Part shown: positions 25,361 to 28,803 of the stretch, piece by piece
Position numbering within the stretch: the first letter of the stretch is position 1
How the letters are laid out: each line of letters starts with the position of its first letter
Source: Angelakisella sp.
GTDB taxonomy: Bacteria; Bacillota; Clostridia; Oscillospirales; Ruminococcaceae
DNA length: 28,803 nt
Assembly: GCA_020024555.1 (NCBI GenBank)
Contig: JAHHTQ010000027.1
Location: 1-28,803, forward strand
Direction: 5' to 3'
Program-made: the position numbers and the translations under genes
Notes under the pieces: model-generated
Database searches by the model: none
Told to the model about the DNA's origin: nothing
What the model saw: the letters and a program-made list of their open reading frames with translations, nothing else

Positions 25361-26575
25361 TTAAACATCTTTAAATGTAGCGTCAACTTTTGCAACACAA
25401 TCCACATAAATTCTAAGGACTTCATCATCGGATACGTTAATACCTAAATCTTTCAAAGAAATTTTATTTATTTGATTTTCATAATCGATGATGAAATCCA
25501 ATAAATGCGAATAAATATTTTCAGATTTTCCCAAAAGAGCGGTTCTTACTTCGTCAGATATAGCGATATTTTTCAGAAGTTCTTCTTTGTTTTCACCAAA
25601 GATTTTATCAATGAGACTGAACATTCCCATAAAAAACGCACTTTCCGTTCCGTTTGATTTAGATGATTTTTTAATCAGCTTTTCTGCAAACAGACCTCGC
25701 AGAAAAGCCAAACGCGCAAGCTCGTCAGAGCATGTTTTGTTATTATTCCTTACTACAACCAGCAATAACCAACGTCTTAAATTACTTATACCCATCAACG
25801 TAACAGCAGTTTCCACTTTATCTATGGTATGACATCTATAATACTCAATAGTTGACATTTTTTGAAGTATTTTGTAGGTAAGCACAGTATCTGTACGTAT
25901 AATGTTGCAGCATTTTGTAAAATCCACATCATCTTTATCAAGCTCTGTCATAAGCATACCAAAAGTGGCGCAAGAAATCTGTTGCTTTTTCTTTTTGTAT
26001 GTAACCGGACGCGAGAAAAAATATCCTTGAAACAGCTTGTAGCCGATTGACTTTGCCCATTCATATTCTTCGTTGGTTTCTACTTTTTCCGCAAGCAAAA
26101 TTAAGGTATTCCCCAGCTTTTTTGCAATATTCTCCTGCGTCACTCTATCCGTCAGCATAAAATCCACTTTTAATATATCTACATACGGCAAAATTTCATC
26201 AAAATTAGAATCACCTAAATAATCATCAAGCGCAATGGTATATCCATTCTCTTTAAGTTTTGCTACCTTTTCAATCACAGCCGGAGTAATATTTACGTCT
26301 TCAAGCAATTCGATAACTATATCCTTTGAATCTACAAGCATTGGAAATTCTTCCAATATGAGTTCTTCGGTGAAATTTACAAAAGCCGGTTTTGAATTGG
26401 TAAGCGTACCCAATCCAAAGAGGGTAATTGCATCTGATAAGACACGCTTTGTAGCATAGTTTCCGTCAGTCACATTTACCGTAGAAAGTCTTTCAGCATC
26501 TCGATATAATAATTCGTAACCATACACATTATATTTATTATCAAAGATAGGCTGTCTAGCTAAAAAAGTGTACAT
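25361..26575 (-). CDS. EAL-HDOD signalling protein (YuxH-like)
   Basis: A 404-aa soluble protein with an EAL domain (about 1-195) followed by an HDOD domain (about 200-395). EAL domains bind or hydrolyse cyclic di-GMP; in EAL-HDOD proteins the domain is often inactive. Here the signature reads Y-E21-L-L-Y-R, and candidate metal and substrate residues N67, E89, D117-D118, K136, E166 and Q183 are present, but the loop usually DDFGTG reads DDYLGD, so activity is doubtful. GGAG is 5 bases before ATG. The gene follows the diguanylate cyclase gene by 85 bp on the same strand. It may act as a cyclic di-GMP effector rather than an enzyme. Confidence 0.88.
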   Translation of the reverse strand: MYTFLARQPIFDNKYNVYGYELLYRDAERLSTVNVTDGNYATKRVLSDAITLFGLGTLTNSKPAFVNFTEELILEEFPMLVDSKDIVIELLEDVNITPAVIEKVAKLKENGYTIALDDYLGDSNFDEILPYVDILKVDFMLTDRVTQENIAKKLGNTLILLAEKVETNEEYEWAKSIGYKLFQGYFFSRPVTYKKKKQQISCATFGMLMTELDKDDVDFTKCCNIIRTDTVLTYKILQKMSTIEYYRCHTIDKVETAVTLMGISNLRRWLLLVVVRNNNKTCSDELARLAFLRGLFAEKLIKKSSKSNGTESAFFMGMFSLIDKIFGENKEELLKNIAISDEVRTALLGKSENIYSHLLDFIIDYENQINKISLKDLGINVSDDEVLRIYVDCVAKVDATFKDV

Positions 26576-26660
26576 CTTTTCTCCTCACTACTTCATTATC
26601 TATTAAATTTAAAACTTTTTATTAATATAATATTGGCAACTATGCGCCGTAAATTACAAA

Positions 26661-27881
26661 TTACCGTGATATTTTCTTGCTTTTCTTTAATGTATACATT
26701 TTTTCATCTGCCTGTTGCATAACATCTTCAACTGTTATTTTCATTCCTTTTTCAACTTGAAAAACCCCATAACTGATTGACATAGGAAAATCAGACGATT
26801 GTTCCGCAAGAATACGGTTAAGATGTTCCATTTTATTAATAATGGTGGACTCTTTGCAATTTAAAAAAAGTATTGCTATTTCATCTCCACCCAAACGACA
26901 AACAAAGTCAACAGAACGGGTTATTTGCAAAATCGTTTTGGCAACATTTATTAAATATGTGTCGCCCGCATTGTGTCCAAAATTGTCATTTGCATATTTT
27001 AAGCCATCTAAATCAATCATACAAAATGAAAAATCGAGATTTTCCTTGATTATTCGTTCTAAATTTTCCAAACAGAAACGTCTGTTATACAGTCCTGTCA
27101 ATGCATCTGTATAAGCCATTTCCTCCATTTGCTCCTGATGCACCTTTTCCTCAGTGGCATCTACTATATAGTGAGCATACGCAGGTTGTTTATTCCATTG
27201 TACAGTATATGAATGTACTTGAAAAATCTGTTTGTTTAGTCCACCAAAATCACAAGAAAATTCAGAAATCGCCTCTTCTGAATTTTCCAAGTGTAAATCT
27301 TGAATATATGTAAACAGTTCTGCATATTGTTCAGAATGGAGCGTATGTCCGTCTACATCATAAAAATTCTTTTCCGCAGATTTATTCATATAAACAATAT
27401 CGCCGTTTTCTTTTGATGTCACAATAATACAGTCGTTTAAGCCGTCCATAACCGATTCCATAAATACCAGCATTTGTGACAGCATATCCGACTGTTTTTT
27501 TAGCTGCGCTTCACGTTCATCAAGCTGCTGAATCATTTGATTAAACGATGTGGAAAAATCACCCAAAAAACTAACTTTGTGGTTGTAGTCCCCATTGGCA
27601 ACTTGATTTGCCTGCCATGTCAAATGTCGGAGCGCGGCGTGTAATTCTTTCAAGCTTCCCGCAAAAAAATTATGCCTACCGGGTGGTTGCACATCTAAAT
27701 CACCTAATCGTAAATGATTCAGAAAAATATTGCACTCCAATAAACAAGTGGACAGATAATCCATCGCATCTTGCAAATCTACATTTTCCTCAGAACTGAG
27801 TTTAATTTCCTCTGTCAAAGGCTTGTTGCGCACAATATTTCGGATTTGTTGTATTAGAATATCAGAATCTCTCTTATTCAT
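26661..27881 (-). CDS. HAMP/PAS/GGDEF diguanylate cyclase
   Basis: A 406-aa soluble protein predicted to make cyclic di-GMP from two GTP. It has a helical N-terminus (1-80), a HAMP-like stretch (about 86-120, ANQVANGDYNHKVSFLGDF), a coiled-coil linker, a PAS domain (about 140-245) and a GGDEF domain (about 252-406). The active-site signature is G331-G-D-E-I335, with Ile in place of the usual Phe. An inhibitory I-site R322-S-V-D325 sits the normal five residues upstream, implying product feedback. No membrane segment is seen, so the signal is probably intracellular. The ATG overlaps the stop of the upstream V4R gene by 8 bp, suggesting coupled translation and a sensor-enzyme pair. Confidence 0.9.
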   Translation of the reverse strand: MNKRDSDILIQQIRNIVRNKPLTEEIKLSSEENVDLQDAMDYLSTCLLECNIFLNHLRLGDLDVQPPGRHNFFAGSLKELHAALRHLTWQANQVANGDYNHKVSFLGDFSTSFNQMIQQLDEREAQLKKQSDMLSQMLVFMESVMDGLNDCIIVTSKENGDIVYMNKSAEKNFYDVDGHTLHSEQYAELFTYIQDLHLENSEEAISEFSCDFGGLNKQIFQVHSYTVQWNKQPAYAHYIVDATEEKVHQEQMEEMAYTDALTGLYNRRFCLENLERIIKENLDFSFCMIDLDGLKYANDNFGHNAGDTYLINVAKTILQITRSVDFVCRLGGDEIAILFLNCKESTIINKMEHLNRILAEQSSDFPMSISYGVFQVEKGMKITVEDVMQQADEKMYTLKKSKKISR

Positions 27882-28428
27882 TGCTTATCCTATCTGCTTT
27901 ATTAACGTTTGCCTCAAAACGACACACACGAGAACCGGTTGCCCAGCAGTCAATTTCTGTAACTACATAATCTCGCTTTGTATAAGTTTTTAGAATACCT
28001 GCCAAAAAACCTTCATCATAATTGCATACTGTCTCGCCTGTAACAGGTAATCCTGAACAGTCTAAATCTTCACCGACTGTCAACATCGCATTTCCGGTTT
28101 CAACATCGAATTTTTCTACACGCAAAATACCAATCTTACTTTCTTCAAGCACAGCCTGTAAGTTGGCAATAAATTGATTCAGTGGCAAAGTTAAGTCCAG
28201 TAAATGATTTGCAAACTCAATACCCGCCAATTCACCGGCGCTTCTGAAAACTTCCACAGCAACATCGTTTCCGAACTTTTTAACCAACGCATCTTTGATT
28301 GTAAACTCAAATAATCTATATACATAAACCGGCATACTTTCTCCCAAATTTGTTCTGCCATCAAGTATATTACCAACCGATTCCCATGTAAAATGATTTT
28401 CATCTTCTTCATCAAATAACTTAAACAT
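27874..28428 (-). CDS. V4R-domain small-molecule sensor protein
   Basis: A 184-aa soluble protein. The C-terminal two thirds match the V4R (4-vinyl reductase) fold, with conserved cysteines C124, C135, C161 and C169 in the pattern DCSGLPVTGETVC, then EIDCWATGSRVCRFEA. V4R domains bind small hydrophobic ligands or metals and serve as sensors. It is the first gene of the signalling module and overlaps the diguanylate cyclase gene, so it probably feeds a signal to that enzyme. AAGG lies 3 bases and GGTGG 8 bases before ATG. The ligand is unknown. Confidence 0.8.
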   Translation of the reverse strand: MFKLFDEEDENHFTWESVGNILDGRTNLGESMPVYVYRLFEFTIKDALVKKFGNDVAVEVFRSAGELAGIEFANHLLDLTLPLNQFIANLQAVLEESKIGILRVEKFDVETGNAMLTVGEDLDCSGLPVTGETVCNYDEGFLAGILKTYTKRDYVVTEIDCWATGSRVCRFEANVNKADRISNE

Positions 28429-28803
28429 TTACCTTCCACCTTTCATAATTTTTAATATTAATTCTATTTTAATTAAATATATAAGACCTTATTTGTAATT
28501 CAATCTTGTGTTACACCTATACAGTTTACAGCGTGATATTACCATATTTTGACTTTATTTATCAATGATAATATAAAATAAAAAAAATGTCAATATACCA
28601 TAAATTTCATAAAATAGTGTTATAAAATTACTAATTTAAAGTTTACCGTATATCATAAAAACTTAATTTTGTATTCTAAAAAAATTTGAAATACAACCCA
28701 AAGTGAACACAATAAATAGCAAGTATTAGATAAATGAATTATAAAAAATTAATAAAATATTATGATAGTTATTTCTAAATAAATTAACTCAATAATCAAG
28801 AAT
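28429..28803. other. Upstream region of the signalling module
   Basis: 375 bases without a gene. It is AT-rich and contains the promoter listed at 28565-28593. I saw no cyclic di-GMP riboswitch consensus in the leader. Confidence 0.6.
28565..28593 (-). promoter_or_regulatory. Promoter of the V4R/GGDEF/EAL module
   Basis: On the minus strand a perfect TTGACA (28588-28593), a 17-base spacer and TATCAT (28565-28570, 5 of 6) form a strong sigma-A-like promoter. The leader to ATG 28428 would be about 130 bases. Confidence 0.7.

Noticed and set aside
28429..28560. Possible cyclic di-GMP riboswitch in the leader of the signalling module
   Set aside because: The conserved GEMM core and paired stems could not be found; only short chance similarities such as CACGC were seen.

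Overview
The window looks like chromosomal DNA from an AT-rich Bacillota, most likely class Clostridia. The grounds are low GC, strong AAGGAG-type ribosome sites, lipobox solute-binding proteins, Bacillus/Paenibacillus-type CUT1 permeases and a membrane-bound AraC/YesN-type regulator. No RNA genes, insertion sequences or CRISPR arrays were seen. The assignment is by inference; there is no marker gene in the window.

Bases 1-24965 form one carbohydrate-utilisation locus for a sulfated, uronic-acid-containing glycan (glycosaminoglycan-like). From the left: a minus-strand pair (GH88 unsaturated glucuronyl hydrolase 1, then a PHP/DUF3604-type metallohydrolase); a plus-strand membrane-sensor AraC regulator; a minus-strand operon of three genes (heparinase II/III-like protein B, heparinase II/III-like protein A, GH88 protein 2); a 542-bp divergent control region; and a ten-gene plus-strand operon (two tandem lipoprotein solute-binding proteins, two permeases, a 793-aa protein of unknown family, a cysteine-type sulfatase, heparinase II/III-like protein C, a KdgF-like cupin, an aldose 1-epimerase-like protein and a ROK sugar kinase).

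The logic reads as follows. Oligosaccharides enter through the CUT1 transporter, whose ATPase is not encoded here and is probably a shared MsmX-type protein. They are cut by cytoplasmic lyases, desulfated by a cytoplasmic sulfatase, and the unsaturated uronate is released by GH88 enzymes. KdgF linearises that uronate, and the epimerase and ROK kinase handle the released sugar. No lyase, hydrolase or sulfatase here has a signal peptide. GH88, one heparinase-like type and the binding protein are all present as diverged pairs, suggesting two related substrates.

The most striking non-coding signal is in the divergent region. Each of the two promoters carries a pair of 11-bp direct repeats at 18-bp period, ending exactly 3 bp upstream of a -35 box with a 17-bp spacer to the -10. 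The two copies are mirror images and match at 25 of 29 positions. This is the layout expected of an AraC-type activator.

Bases 25361-28428 are a separate minus-strand signalling module: a V4R-domain protein, a HAMP/PAS/GGDEF diguanylate cyclase overlapping it by 8 bp, and an EAL-HDOD protein. A strong 19-bp terminator hairpin separates it from the sugar locus.
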